From positions 62,001 to 126,000 of the forward strand of contig NZ_CAKZIK010000029.1 of assembly GCF_936933875.1 (NCBI RefSeq): 64,000 nucleotides of DNA. Direction: 5' to 3'. The DNA comes from an uncultured Chryseobacterium sp. GTDB taxonomy: Bacteria; Bacteroidota; Bacteroidia; Flavobacteriales; Weeksellaceae. The notes below the pieces were generated by a model, which did not search any database, was not told the origin of the DNA, and saw only the letters and a program-made list of their open reading frames with translations. Numbering within the stretch: the stretch's first letter is position 1; each line of letters starts with the position of its first letter. Positions 16,823-25,095 of the stretch are shown piece after piece. The position numbers and the translations under genes were made by a program.

Positions 16823-16847
16823 TGCGATGTTTTTATGTTTAACAAAA

Positions 16848-16870
16848 ATAAGGAAGTTGCAACAACTTCC
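16848..16870 (-). terminator. terminator between the two coiled-coil paralogs
   Basis: Stem GGAAGTTG/CAACTTCC with a 3-nt loop; on the minus strand it is followed by a T-rich tail. It separates the upstream paralog from the downstream one. Confidence 0.65.
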
Positions 16871-16878
16871 CTATTCTA

Positions 16879-17354
16879 TTAATCCTTATTTTCTTCTTTT
16901 TCAGCTTCGTCATTTACTATTTTACCTTTCTTTTCGGTAAATTCAATCTGCTGGTTGAGTTTGGCAATTTTTTCCTCATTTTTTTTGATGTCTTTTTCAA
17001 GACCTGCCACTTTTTTCTTGCTGTCTGCTAAATTTTTGTTAGCCTTTTCAGCATCTTTCATTTTTTTTGCCGCAGCTTTAGCTTCTTTTGCAGTGTCATT
17101 GGCGTTGTTCGATCCCGAAAAATCGGCTCCTCTTTTATCAGCATCATGGTTTGCATTTTCCGCGTCTTTCTGATATTTTTCTAAAGCTTTTTTTTTTTTT
17201 CAAGCTTAATTTTATCGTTGTTAAGCTTGGTGTTCAGTTTCAGAACTTCTTTTTTAGCTTTTAAGTCGCCCATATTTTCAGACGACTGTGCTTTTAAAGT
17301 TCCGAAAGAAGCTAATCCCAACATTAGGGCAGCTCCAAAAATGTATTTTTTCAT
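16879..17354 (-). pseudogene. secreted coiled-coil paralog interrupted at an A13 tract
   Basis: Reading from the ATG at 17354 gives a signal peptide (MKKYIFGAALMLGLASFGTLKAQ), then KKEVLKLNTKLNNDKIKLEKKKK, and hits a stop just after a run of 13 A (T13 on the plus strand, 17188-17200). One extra A would restore LEKYQKDAENANHDADK and join the frame that continues MKDAEKANKNLADSKKKV to the stop at 16879, giving about 158 residues. It is a paralog of the protein at 16409-16822. The long mononucleotide tract inside the reading frame suggests slippage (phase variation or transcriptional), but sequencing error is equally likely. Confidence 0.75.
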
Positions 17355-17448
17355 CTCAATGATAAGTTTTTAGTATGCGTTACAAATTTATACTAAAAAC
17401 CATACCAATTTATACTTTTACTGAGATGTTTTATAGAATTTCAATATA

Positions 17449-18054
17449 TCAAGCGCGTACAGTGACATGATAACAGCTTTGAAATTTCTCTTTGATGTAA
17501 TAGATTTTTCCAGCGTTTTCGTACTCTTTCAGTAGTTTTTCGAGAATTTTTTCCAGTCGGTCGTTATGTTCTAACCTGTCGTTAAAGCGTACATAAGAAA
17601 TATCGAAAGAATTTCCGTAATTATGAGAACTGATTCCCAATGAAGCATTGCTGTTTACTTTTCTAAGTTTACACTGATCCTCCAAGGTTCTTGTAAGTGA
17701 AGTGTAAGTAAGCGTACTGCCTTTTGTTTTTCCGCTGAAATTTTTTGCGATTTCGCGCAGCATCAATTTAGCACGCGGAACAAGATAAGCACGGCTGTAA
17801 TCAAGTTTGCGGATACGGTAACCTTTGCCGAGTTCATTTACTTTGATCAGCTTTCCTGTTTCTTTATATTTTGAAACCGACTTGGTATCTTTCAGGAGTT
17901 TTACATTAAATTTTTTGGAAGCGTTAAGATGTTTTTCGTAAAGCGGTGTTGGCTGTACTTTCAGAATTTTATCTAAATCATAGCACTTTCCGGATTGAGA
18001 AAAAACGGAAGCCGTCCCAAAAATCAATAAAAAAATTGCCGAAGCTTTCTTCAT
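17449..18054 (-). CDS. DUF5715-like secreted protein with an M15 peptidase-type motif
   Basis: 201 residues from ATG 18054, which opens a signal peptide (MKKASAIFLLIFGTASVFSQ); an ATG nine codons upstream (18081) is also in frame but would precede the signal peptide. The region SLGISSHNYGNSFDISYVRF resembles the SxHxxGxAxD zinc-binding motif of D,D-/L,D-carboxypeptidases (M15), and a later YHVTVRA at the very C-terminus could supply the third His ligand. RTLEDQCKLRKVNSNAS before it fits the same fold. Peptidoglycan-related activity is therefore plausible. It is read as a single-gene unit upstream of the coiled-coil genes. Confidence 0.7.
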   Translation of the reverse strand: MKKASAIFLLIFGTASVFSQSGKCYDLDKILKVQPTPLYEKHLNASKKFNVKLLKDTKSVSKYKETGKLIKVNELGKGYRIRKLDYSRAYLVPRAKLMLREIAKNFSGKTKGSTLTYTSLTRTLEDQCKLRKVNSNASLGISSHNYGNSFDISYVRFNDRLEHNDRLEKILEKLLKEYENAGKIYYIKEKFQSCYHVTVRA

Positions 18055-18137
18055 AATTGCGTTTAAGCCTTTAAACGACATTTTTTGAAATTTCTTGTGT
18101 AAATAAAGTAAAATTCAGACTATAATTAGATGAACAA

Positions 18138-18165
18138 AAAAATCCACTGATTTTCAGTGGATTTA
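18138..18165 (-). terminator. terminator of the HxlR regulator gene
   Basis: 11-bp stem (AAATCCACTGA/TCAGTGGATTT) with a 3-nt loop, followed on the minus strand by a T run; starts a few bases beyond the stop at 18170. Confidence 0.75.
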
Positions 18166-18169
18166 TATT

Positions 18170-18535
18170 TTAGTTAAAGTTTGCAGTTTGCATGAGCTCC
18201 ATATAAGCATCTCTCTCCGATTCTTTATACAAATGTCTGTCCGAAAAGGCAACTACAGCTTTAATAATCGGAATAATATCCAATCCTTTTTCTGTAATGT
18301 TGTAGTGAAAAACAAGTTTATTTTTTTCACTTTTGGTTTTAGTTAAAAAACCTTCAGAAACCAGCTTTTCTAAACGGTCTGCCAAAGTATTGGTTGCAAT
18401 ACCTTCGGTCATTTTAGAAAGTTCTTTGTAAGTTGTTTTTCCAAAAGCTGCTATGTCTCTTAAGATCAGCAGCGTCCATTTGTCTCCAAACACGTCTAAA
18501 CTTCGTGCTAGAGGACACACTGAGCGATACTCCAT
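18170..18535 (-). CDS. HxlR family transcriptional regulator
   Basis: 121 residues from the ATG at 18535 (MEYRSVCPLARSLDVFGDKWTLLILRD). An in-frame GTG at 18595 would add 20 unlikely residues (IFEIVFLSTKNNHKKKLKK). The CPLARSLDVFGDKWTLLIL pattern with its conserved Cys, followed by the winged helix (TYKELSKMTEGIATNTLADRLEKLVSEGFL), is diagnostic of HxlR/MarR-like regulators, often redox or electrophile sensors. The target is unknown; it is divergent from prfB across a 270-bp AT-rich gap in which no operator was recognised. Confidence 0.87.
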   Translation of the reverse strand: MEYRSVCPLARSLDVFGDKWTLLILRDIAAFGKTTYKELSKMTEGIATNTLADRLEKLVSEGFLTKTKSEKNKLVFHYNITEKGLDIIPIIKAVVAFSDRHLYKESERDAYMELMQTANFN

Positions 18536-18779
18536 TTTTTTCAATTTTTTTTTATGGTTGTTTTTAGTTGATAAAAAAACGATTTCAAAAATCACTTTTT
18601 ATTTTCAACAAAATTAAACGAAATATTAACTTATACAACATTAATTACCACATATTTATTGTATTATTGAAAAAAATACTTCCTTTTTTTAAATTTTCAG
18701 TAAAAATATCACTTGTTAGTTAAATTATTATGGTAAATTTCAACCAACATCAAATAATTTTAAATGGATTATTTATCCC

Positions 18780-18787
18780 TATTTTTG
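18780..18787 (+). promoter_or_regulatory. -7 promoter box of prfB (TATTTTTG)
   Basis: TAnnTTTG-type box 18 bp before the GTG start of prfB. Confidence 0.5.
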
Positions 18788-18805
18788 CAAAAAAGATAAA
18801 AAATC

Positions 18806-19918
18806 GTGATTAGCAGCGACCAGATAAAAGAACTTCAAAGCAGAATTGACGACCTTTACAAATACCTTCAAATCGAAAAAAAGAAGGTAGAAATTACCAA
18901 TGATGATGAGAAAACTGCGGCTCCAGAATTTTGGGACAACCCAAAAGAAGCAGAAACATTCCTGAAGCAGCTTCGTTCCAAGAAAAAATGGGTAGAAGAT
19001 TATGAAGAAATTTTCACCCGTTATGAAGATTTACAGGTTTTGGCAGATTTCGCCAAAGAAGATCCCGATTCCGAAAAGGAACTGGATGAATCCTACCCTG
19101 TTCTCTTAGAAAAAATTGAAGATTTAGAATTCAAAAATATGCTTTCCAATGAAGGCGACGAACTTTCTGCCGTGATTCAAATTACAGCAGGAGCAGGTGG
19201 AACAGAATCCTGCGATTGGGCTTCAATGCTAATGAGAATGTACACAATGTGGGCGGAAAAGCAAGGCTATAAAATTCGTGAACTCAATTTTCAGGAAGGC
19301 GATGTTGCCGGTGTAAAAACAGTTACACTCGAAATCGACGGCGAATTTGCCTTTGGCTATCTGAAAGGGGAAAACGGCGTTCATCGTTTGGTAAGAATTT
19401 CTCCTTTCGATTCTAACGCGAAACGTCACACAAGTTTTGTTTCGGTTTATGTTTATCCTTTGGTGGATGATACCATTGAAATCAATATCAATCCTGCAGA
19501 TATTTCATTTGAAACCATGCGTTCTTCCGGAGCAGGTGGACAAAACGTAAACAAGGTGGAAACTGCAGTTCGTCTTCGTCACGCTCCTACCGGAATTATT
19601 ATCGAAAACTCAGAATCGCGTTCACAGCTTCAAAATAAGGAAAAAGCAATGCAGTTGCTGCGTTCTAGGCTGTATGAGATGGAATTGGAGGAAAGAATGA
19701 AGGCAAGAAACGAAATCGAAGCCAATAAAATGAAAATCGAATGGGGCTCCCAAATCCGAAACTATGTGATGCATCCTTATAAATTGGTAAAAGATGTTCG
19801 TTCTGGGCACGAAACTTCCGATGTGGATGCTGTGATGAACGGAAACATCACTCCTTTCCTGAAAGCATTTTTAATGGCAGACGGAACTGCAGTTTCCGAT
19901 GACGATTTTAATCTTTAA
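18806..19918 (+). CDS. prfB: peptide chain release factor 2
   Basis: 370-residue RF2. The SPF tripeptide that reads UGA/UAA is at residues 199-201 (RISPFDSNAKRHTSF), and the peptidyl-hydrolysis GGQ is at 244-246 (SSGAGGQNVNK). The start appears to be GTG at 18806, 18 bp after a -7 box; the reading frame runs through without the programmed +1 frameshift that many prfB genes carry. At the equivalent place (YKYLQIE) the slippery CTT is present, but the UGA is replaced by CAA. Monocistronic; dedA follows 66 bp later. Confidence 0.97.
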   Translation: MISSDQIKELQSRIDDLYKYLQIEKKKVEITNDDEKTAAPEFWDNPKEAETFLKQLRSKKKWVEDYEEIFTRYEDLQVLADFAKEDPDSEKELDESYPVLLEKIEDLEFKNMLSNEGDELSAVIQITAGAGGTESCDWASMLMRMYTMWAEKQGYKIRELNFQEGDVAGVKTVTLEIDGEFAFGYLKGENGVHRLVRISPFDSNAKRHTSFVSVYVYPLVDDTIEININPADISFETMRSSGAGGQNVNKVETAVRLRHAPTGIIIENSESRSQLQNKEKAMQLLRSRLYEMELEERMKARNEIEANKMKIEWGSQIRNYVMHPYKLVKDVRSGHETSDVDAVMNGNITPFLKAFLMADGTAVSDDDFNL

Positions 19919-19970
19919 TTTTTGGCAAACTTTAACAGATAATTAATCTACGAAAAGCGCCGTTATTTCT

Positions 19971-19978
19971 TACCTTTG
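19971..19978 (+). promoter_or_regulatory. -7 promoter box TACCTTTG just before the dedA start
   Basis: TAnnTTTG-type box whose last base is 7 nt before the ATG at 19985. A transcript from it would have almost no leader. A TTG at 19976 lies inside the box, which argues for the ATG as the true start. Confidence 0.45.
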
Positions 19979-19984
19979 TTGAAT

Positions 19985-20653
19985 ATGGAACACTTTGAAA
20001 GCTGGAAGGATTTATTGAATCCTGAATTTTATATCAAAATGGGCGGATTCTGGCTCATTCTTTTTATCATTTTTGCAGAAACCGGTCTGTTTGTGGGATT
20101 TTTTCTTCCTGGCGACAGTCTTCTTTTCGTTTCAGGGATTTATGCAGTAGATATCGTTCGCGAAACTTTCGGTTCTACCGGAAACGAATTTCTGGACACT
20201 TCCATTCTTGCTACTGCCATTGCAATTGCAGCTATTATCGGCAACGAAGTTGGATATTGGTTTGGTTTAAAAGCCGGTCCAACTTTGTATAAAAGAGAGG
20301 ACAGTTTTCTTTTTAAGAAAAAATATCTGTTCCAGGCGCACGATTTTTTCGAGCAACATGGTGCGCTTGCCGTAATTATGGCGAGATTTCTGCCCATCGT
20401 TAGGACATTTACCCCTATTGTTGCTGGAATTGTGAAAATGGATAAGAAGAAATTCTTGATGGACAATATCATTGGAGCATTTCTTTGGTCGTTTTTGTTG
20501 ATTTTTGCGGGACATTACCTTGATAAATTATTTATCGACCAGTTCGGAATCGACCTGAAAAAACACCTGGAAATGATTATCCTCGTTATCGTTTTAATCA
20601 CAACCCTTCCCATCATAGTAAAATTTGTTTTCGGGCAGAAAGAGGCAAAATAA
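19985..20653 (+). CDS. DedA family membrane protein
   Basis: 222 residues from ATG 19985. DedA/SNARE-associated family: FWLILFIIFAETGLFVGFFLPGDSLLFVSG (re-entrant and transmembrane segments, with the conserved PGD), a second half with FFEQHGALAVIMARFLPIVRTFTPIVAG (the conserved R-F-P-x-R motif) and two C-terminal helices. These inner-membrane proteins are implicated in undecaprenyl-phosphate or phospholipid flipping and membrane potential. The length is typical. It is followed by a terminator hairpin, so probably its own unit. Confidence 0.92.
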   Translation: MEHFESWKDLLNPEFYIKMGGFWLILFIIFAETGLFVGFFLPGDSLLFVSGIYAVDIVRETFGSTGNEFLDTSILATAIAIAAIIGNEVGYWFGLKAGPTLYKREDSFLFKKKYLFQAHDFFEQHGALAVIMARFLPIVRTFTPIVAGIVKMDKKKFLMDNIIGAFLWSFLLIFAGHYLDKLFIDQFGIDLKKHLEMIILVIVLITTLPIIVKFVFGQKEAK

Positions 20654-20660
20654 AAACAGA

Positions 20661-20688
20661 AACAGTTCTTCGGAGCTGTTTTTTTTAT
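20661..20688 (+). terminator. terminator of the dedA gene
   Basis: Stem AACAG.TC/GA.CTGTT with a TTCG tetraloop, followed by eight T. Confidence 0.75.
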
Positions 20689-20689
20689 G

Positions 20690-20835
20690 GCGTATCCCTT
20701 GCCAAAGCTTGTGCAGCAGCTTCGGGTCGCTATGTCCAATGCAATCTTTTCGGGCGCGGCTTCGCCGCGCCCGAAAAGGATTTGACTTCGCCGAACCACT
20801 TCGTTAGGTTTCCGTTCCCATCGCTTACACAGCTC
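20690..20835. repeat. GC-rich intergenic element with a 15-bp perfect hairpin
   Basis: In the 255-bp gap before the isoaspartyl peptidase gene, CTTTTCGGGCGCGGC (20746-20760) is repeated exactly inverted at 20764-20778 around a TTC loop. The flanks (CTTGCCAAAGCTTGTGCAGC... and ...CACTTCGTTAGGTTTCC) are GC-richer than the genome background and look non-coding. A hairpin of the same design is at 45412-45448. This looks like a dispersed element rather than a terminator, since the dedA terminator is already upstream. Confidence 0.65.
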
Positions 20836-20908
20836 AGGATTCCAAATTCCACTTTTACTAAACCCAAATATTCAATATATTTGAAGAAACAATTTCACCC
20901 CTGAAAAA

Positions 20909-21916
20909 ATGAAAAAATTATTGGTCCTTTCCTTATTTGCATCATCGATGTTCTTTGGACAAAAAAAATACGTCATGGTTATTCACGGTGGCGCTGGAAC
21001 CATCACCAAAGAAATGATGACGCCTGAAAAAGAAAAAGCCTATAAAGAAAAACTCACAGAAGCTTTAAAAGCAGGTTATGCACAAATAAAAGCAGGAAAA
21101 ACTTCTGTGGAAGCAGTTCAGGCTTCTATTATTATTATGGAAGATTCTCCACTATTTAATGCAGGAAAGGGCGCAGTTTTTACCGCTGACGGAAAAAACG
21201 AGATGGATGCCTCCATTATGGATGGAAAAACCATGAAAGCCGGAGCAGTTGCCGGAGTTCACACCATCAAAAATCCTATCAAAGCCGCAATTGCAGTGAT
21301 GAATAATTCAGAACATGTAATGCTTTCCGGAGCTGGAGCAGAAGAATTTGCCAAATTGCAGAAACTGGAAATCGTTGACCCAAAATATTTCTGGACCAAA
21401 GACCGTTGGGAAGGACTTCAAAAGGCAAAACAAAAAGAAGCCGAAAAATTGCAGAAAAAAACTTCGTTCAACACCACAAAATATCCTGACTATTTCGAAA
21501 TAGACCAAAAATTTGGAACCGTTGGAGCCGTTGCACTGGATGTTAACGGAAATATAGCTGCAGGAACTTCTACAGGCGGAATGACCAACAAAAAGTGGAA
21601 CAGAATTGGAGATTCACCGATTATTGGAGCCGGAACGTACGCCAATGCTCAAGTCGGAATTTCCGGAACTGGTTGGGGTGAATATTTCATCCGTTCTACT
21701 GCTGCAAGAACTGTTGCCGCAAAAATGGAGTACCAAAACAAAGACATCAAATCTGCAACAGACGAAACCGTTCAGATTATTCAAAATCTTGGAGGCGATG
21801 GCGGTTTAATTGCTTTGGATAAAGACGGAAACGTATCGATGTCTTTCAACACTGCAGGAATGTACCGAGGAACCGTGACAGATAAAGGCGAAATTGAAGT
21901 TTTCATCTACAAATAA
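20909..21916 (+). CDS. isoaspartyl peptidase / plant-type L-asparaginase
   Basis: 335-residue Ntn-hydrolase precursor with a signal peptide (MKKLLVLSLFASSMFFGQ), so periplasmic. VIHGGAGTI starts the family domain and FNAGKGAVFTADGKNEMDASIMDG is a conserved substrate loop. The nucleophile is the Thr of KFGTVGAVALD, exposed after autocleavage into alpha and beta chains; GTSTGGMTNKKWNRIGDSPIIGAGTYA is the beta-chain substrate site. It hydrolyses isoaspartyl dipeptides and asparagine. A hairpin element lies upstream; tsaE follows 39 bp downstream. Confidence 0.94.
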   Translation: MKKLLVLSLFASSMFFGQKKYVMVIHGGAGTITKEMMTPEKEKAYKEKLTEALKAGYAQIKAGKTSVEAVQASIIIMEDSPLFNAGKGAVFTADGKNEMDASIMDGKTMKAGAVAGVHTIKNPIKAAIAVMNNSEHVMLSGAGAEEFAKLQKLEIVDPKYFWTKDRWEGLQKAKQKEAEKLQKKTSFNTTKYPDYFEIDQKFGTVGAVALDVNGNIAAGTSTGGMTNKKWNRIGDSPIIGAGTYANAQVGISGTGWGEYFIRSTAARTVAAKMEYQNKDIKSATDETVQIIQNLGGDGGLIALDKDGNVSMSFNTAGMYRGTVTDKGEIEVFIYK

Positions 21917-21955
21917 TCAAACCCGGAACACAGAACTTTAAACCCAAAACTGTTC

Positions 21956-22363
21956 ATGCAATTCACTATCAATAAAATTGAAGACTGGCAAAAAATAGTA
22001 GAAGAAATTCTGCCACAGCTTCAGCACAATATTTTACTTCTGAAAGGAAATTTAGGCGCTGGAAAGACAACCTTCACTCAGTTTTTAATGAAAAATTTAG
22101 GAACGGAAGACGAAGTCTCCTCTCCCACTTACGCCATTGTTAACGAATATCACACTCCAAAAGGAAACGTGTTTCACTTCGACCTTTACCGCATGAAAAA
22201 TATTGGCGAAGTTTACGATATTGGCATGGAAGAATATCTGGACAATGCTTATCTGTGTATTATTGAGTGGCCGGAAATCTACGAAGATGAGCTTCGGGAC
22301 TTGCCTCATCACCAAATTACTATTCAAAATACAGGTGAAGATAGGGTTATTAATTTCCGCTAA
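21956..22363 (+). CDS. tsaE: tRNA threonylcarbamoyladenosine biosynthesis ATPase TsaE
   Basis: 135-residue P-loop ATPase of the TsaBDE complex that makes t6A37 in tRNAs. Walker A is GNLGAGKTTF (about 31-40), then SSPTYAIVNEY, HFDLYRMKNIGE and IIEWPEI, all family signatures. Full length. It lies between an isoaspartyl peptidase and alanine dehydrogenase, with its stop 82 bp before the latter. Confidence 0.95.
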   Translation: MQFTINKIEDWQKIVEEILPQLQHNILLLKGNLGAGKTTFTQFLMKNLGTEDEVSSPTYAIVNEYHTPKGNVFHFDLYRMKNIGEVYDIGMEEYLDNAYLCIIEWPEIYEDELRDLPHHQITIQNTGEDRVINFR

Positions 22364-22367
22364 AAAA

Positions 22368-22400
22368 TTGAAATTCAATCTCCAAAACTGCGTATCTTTG
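22368..22400 (+). promoter_or_regulatory. promoter of the alanine dehydrogenase gene
   Basis: TTG (22368-22370), a 22-bp spacer, then TATCTTTG (22393-22400), which fits the TTTG/TAnnTTTG Bacteroidota promoter. The predicted leader is about 40 nt. Confidence 0.55.
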
Positions 22401-22445
22401 TACGATATTTTATCAGTTTTAAAAACAATTACGAAAGCGTAAATA

Positions 22446-23639
22446 ATGAGCAGTACAAATATTTTCACTCCTTTTTCGGAACAGGAATTAATGCCGAAGG
22501 AAGAAAAGCTTGAAGTTGTAAAAAAGGGCAAAAAATTCAGTATCGGACTCCCGAAAGAAACCTGCCTTAACGAAAGAAGAACCTGCATAACGCCAGATGC
22601 TGTAAAAGTTTTGGTGGACAACGGACACGAAATTATTATTGAAGAAGGAGCAGGACAGGGCTCTTTCTTTGCAGATGTGCAATATTCCGAAGCAGGTGCA
22701 AGAATTACAGCCGACCCGAAGGAAGCTTTCGGACAGGATATGGTGCTGAAAATCAATCCTCCAACAGCGGAAGAAATTGAATATCTAAAACCTTGCACTT
22801 ATTTGGTTTCTGCGCTTCAAATCAACCTTCGTGACCAGGAATATTTCAAAAAACTCGCGGAGAAGAAAGTTAATGCCATTGCTTTCGAATTTATCGCTGA
22901 TGAATACAAACAGTTGACTTTGGTACGATTAATCGGAGAAATTGCAGGAACAAGTTCTATTTTGTACGCATCTGAACTGCTATCGCTTTCAAACGGTTTA
23001 ATGTTGGGCGGAATTACCGGAGTTAGACCTACAGAAGTAGTCGTAATTGGAGCCGGAATCGTGGGCGAATTTGCCACAAAAGCCGCCATTGGATTGGGAG
23101 CAAGTGTAAAAGTTTTCGACAACTCGCTTTCTAAACTAAGAAGATTACATACGCTTGTTGACAGCCGCGTTCCAACCTCTATTATTGACCCAAAAGAACT
23201 GCAGAAAAGTTTAAGAAGAGCCGACGTTGTAATAGGATGTTTGCCAAGACTCAACCAAGCACCGATTGTTACAGAAGATATGGTGCTCAAAATGAAAAGA
23301 GGCAGCGTGATTATCGACGTAACGATTGACAACGGAAAGGTGGTAGAAACTTCGGAATTAACCAATATGGAAGACCCTTACATCATTAAACATGGCGTTA
23401 TTCATGCAGGTTTACCGAATTTAACTTCGAGAATTCCGAGAACAACAACCAAAGCGATTTCGAATTTCTTCCTTTCTTATCTTTTGAATTATGATGAAGA
23501 AGGCGGTTTCGAGAATATGGTGTTAAACAAAAACGAAATGAAACAATCCTTATACATGTACAAAGGACGTCACACCAAAAAACTGATTTGCGACCGTTTC
23601 AATTTAACGTACCACGACATTAATCTGTTGATTTTCTAA
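22446..23639 (+). CDS. ald: alanine dehydrogenase
   Basis: 397 residues. The alanine dehydrogenase/PNT N-terminal domain (FSIGLPKETCLNERRTCITPDAVKVLVDNGHEI) is followed by the NAD-binding GAGIVGEFATKAAIGLGASVKVFDNSL. The enzyme interconverts alanine and pyruvate with NAD+, linking amino acid catabolism to central metabolism. The N-terminal extension (about 30 residues before FSIGLP) and the C-terminal YKGRHTKKLICDRFNLTYHDINLLIF tail are longer than in Bacillus Ald; such extensions are seen in Bacteroidota members. Confidence 0.9.
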   Translation: MSSTNIFTPFSEQELMPKEEKLEVVKKGKKFSIGLPKETCLNERRTCITPDAVKVLVDNGHEIIIEEGAGQGSFFADVQYSEAGARITADPKEAFGQDMVLKINPPTAEEIEYLKPCTYLVSALQINLRDQEYFKKLAEKKVNAIAFEFIADEYKQLTLVRLIGEIAGTSSILYASELLSLSNGLMLGGITGVRPTEVVVIGAGIVGEFATKAAIGLGASVKVFDNSLSKLRRLHTLVDSRVPTSIIDPKELQKSLRRADVVIGCLPRLNQAPIVTEDMVLKMKRGSVIIDVTIDNGKVVETSELTNMEDPYIIKHGVIHAGLPNLTSRIPRTTTKAISNFFLSYLLNYDEEGGFENMVLNKNEMKQSLYMYKGRHTKKLICDRFNLTYHDINLLIF

Positions 23640-23661
23640 TTTTTAACTTAAAATAAACAAC

Positions 23662-23700
23662 AAAACTTTGTCAGGATTTATCGTCTTCGGCAAAGTTTTT
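23662..23700 (+). terminator. terminator of the alanine dehydrogenase gene
   Basis: AAAACTTTG/CAAAGTTTT stem with a 20-nt loop, ending in a T run. Confidence 0.5.
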
Positions 23701-23708
23701 TACATAAA

Positions 23709-24080
23709 ATGAGAAAACTGAAATTTTACTTATTGGGATTGATTCCCGGATTAATTCTTGTATTTTTTATTCTGAACAAAAAAGGCGCAACCTGCACCGG
23801 TTATTTACCGAATTCACGCGTAATTGCCGAAACGCTGTCAAAAAATTTTCAATTTACACCGGAGTTTAAAACAGTGATGGATACTGAAAAAATTGATGAA
23901 ACCTTTATTAAAGACAGCATCATTACGAACGGCGAAATTAATTTTGACAAAAGCAAGGCGCAACAAAAGCCTTGTCCGAAATACGTTTTGTTCTATCCAA
24001 AAGAAAATCCGAAATACGAAGTAGATTTCGAAAAATGTGACGACAAAGCCACATTTACCAACCTTAAAAAGCTGAAATAA
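23709..24080 (+). CDS. single-pass membrane protein of unknown function
   Basis: 123 residues. One N-terminal transmembrane segment (FYLLGLIPGLILVFFIL) follows a short basic N-terminus. The remainder has three cysteines (KGATCTGYLPN; KPCPKYVLFYP; FEKCDDKATF) and an ITNGEINFDKSKA stretch. The family was not recognised. Its TAA overlaps the ATG of tyrA (TAATG), so the two are translationally coupled; a role linked to TyrA is not implied. Confidence 0.7.
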   Translation: MRKLKFYLLGLIPGLILVFFILNKKGATCTGYLPNSRVIAETLSKNFQFTPEFKTVMDTEKIDETFIKDSIITNGEINFDKSKAQQKPCPKYVLFYPKENPKYEVDFEKCDDKATFTNLKKLK

Positions 24081-24925
24081 TGAAGATTGCGGTTATTGGT
24101 GTCGGATTAATTGGAGGTTCCATTGCGTTGAAACTTCGGGAGAAAAATTTTGCTGATTTCGTTTACGGAATCGATAAAAGCGAAACGCATCTTCAGGAAG
24201 CTTTGGAATTGGGAATTATTGATGAAAAGACAGATTTCGAACATGGAATTAAAAAAGCTGACCTCATCATTGTTGCAGTTCCTGTAGATTCAACAAGAAA
24301 AATTTTGCCGGAAGTTTTGGATTTAATTTCAGAAAATCAAACCGTGATGGACGTTGGCTCCACAAAATCCGGAATTACTGAAGCGATTAAAAATCATCCG
24401 AGCAGAAATAGATTTGTTGCCTTTCACCCAATGTGGGGAACGGAAAATTCGGGTCCAACATCTGCGCAGAAAGAAAGTTTTACCGGAAGAGCTGCTGTGA
24501 TTTGCGACAAAGAAGATTCCGCAGAAGACGCATTAAAATTGGTTGAAAAAGTCGCTGAAATTCTCGAAATGCACACGATTTATATGGAAGCTGAAGCGCA
24601 CGACATTCACACCGCCTATATTTCGCATATTTCACACATTACATCTTACGCTTTGGCGAACACAGTTTTGGAAAAAGAACGTGAAGAAGACACGATTTTC
24701 CAACTCGCGAGTTCTGGTTTCTCTTCCACAGTTCGTCTTGCAAAATCGCATCCTGAAATGTGGGTTCCGATTTTTAAGCAGAATAAAGAAAATGTTTTGG
24801 ATGTTCTTAATGAACACATTTCTCAGCTCAGAAAATTCAAATCTGCATTGGAAAAAGAAAACTACGAATTATTGGAGGAATTGATTAGAAACGCCAATAA
24901 AATAAGACCGATTTTGGAGAAGTAA
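24080..24925 (+). CDS. tyrA: prephenate dehydrogenase
   Basis: 281 residues. NAD-binding GVGLIGGSIALKLRE at the N-terminus, DVGSTKSGITEAI, and the catalytic VAFHPMWGTENSGPTSA with its His, followed by the all-helical dimerisation domain (AHDIHTAYISHISHITSYALA). It converts prephenate to 4-hydroxyphenylpyruvate in tyrosine biosynthesis. No chorismate mutase or ACT domain is fused. Coupled to the preceding membrane protein gene by a TAATG overlap. Note that the same window carries the opposite pathway, tyrosine degradation, at 57-63 kb. Confidence 0.93.
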   Translation: MKIAVIGVGLIGGSIALKLREKNFADFVYGIDKSETHLQEALELGIIDEKTDFEHGIKKADLIIVAVPVDSTRKILPEVLDLISENQTVMDVGSTKSGITEAIKNHPSRNRFVAFHPMWGTENSGPTSAQKESFTGRAAVICDKEDSAEDALKLVEKVAEILEMHTIYMEAEAHDIHTAYISHISHITSYALANTVLEKEREEDTIFQLASSGFSSTVRLAKSHPEMWVPIFKQNKENVLDVLNEHISQLRKFKSALEKENYELLEELIRNANKIRPILEK

Positions 24926-25095
24926 TTTGCGAAGAGAATGATTAATCGTGAAGGGTCAATTTTACCCTTTCAGCCTGTTATTTCATTGCGAATTTAAAAT
25001 TTCCTACTTGGTGGTAAAAATATTTTTTTTTCAAAGATATCAGCCAAACAGACTAAAAGCATACTGAAAAAAAACATTATTTCCTTTTTTTTCAG

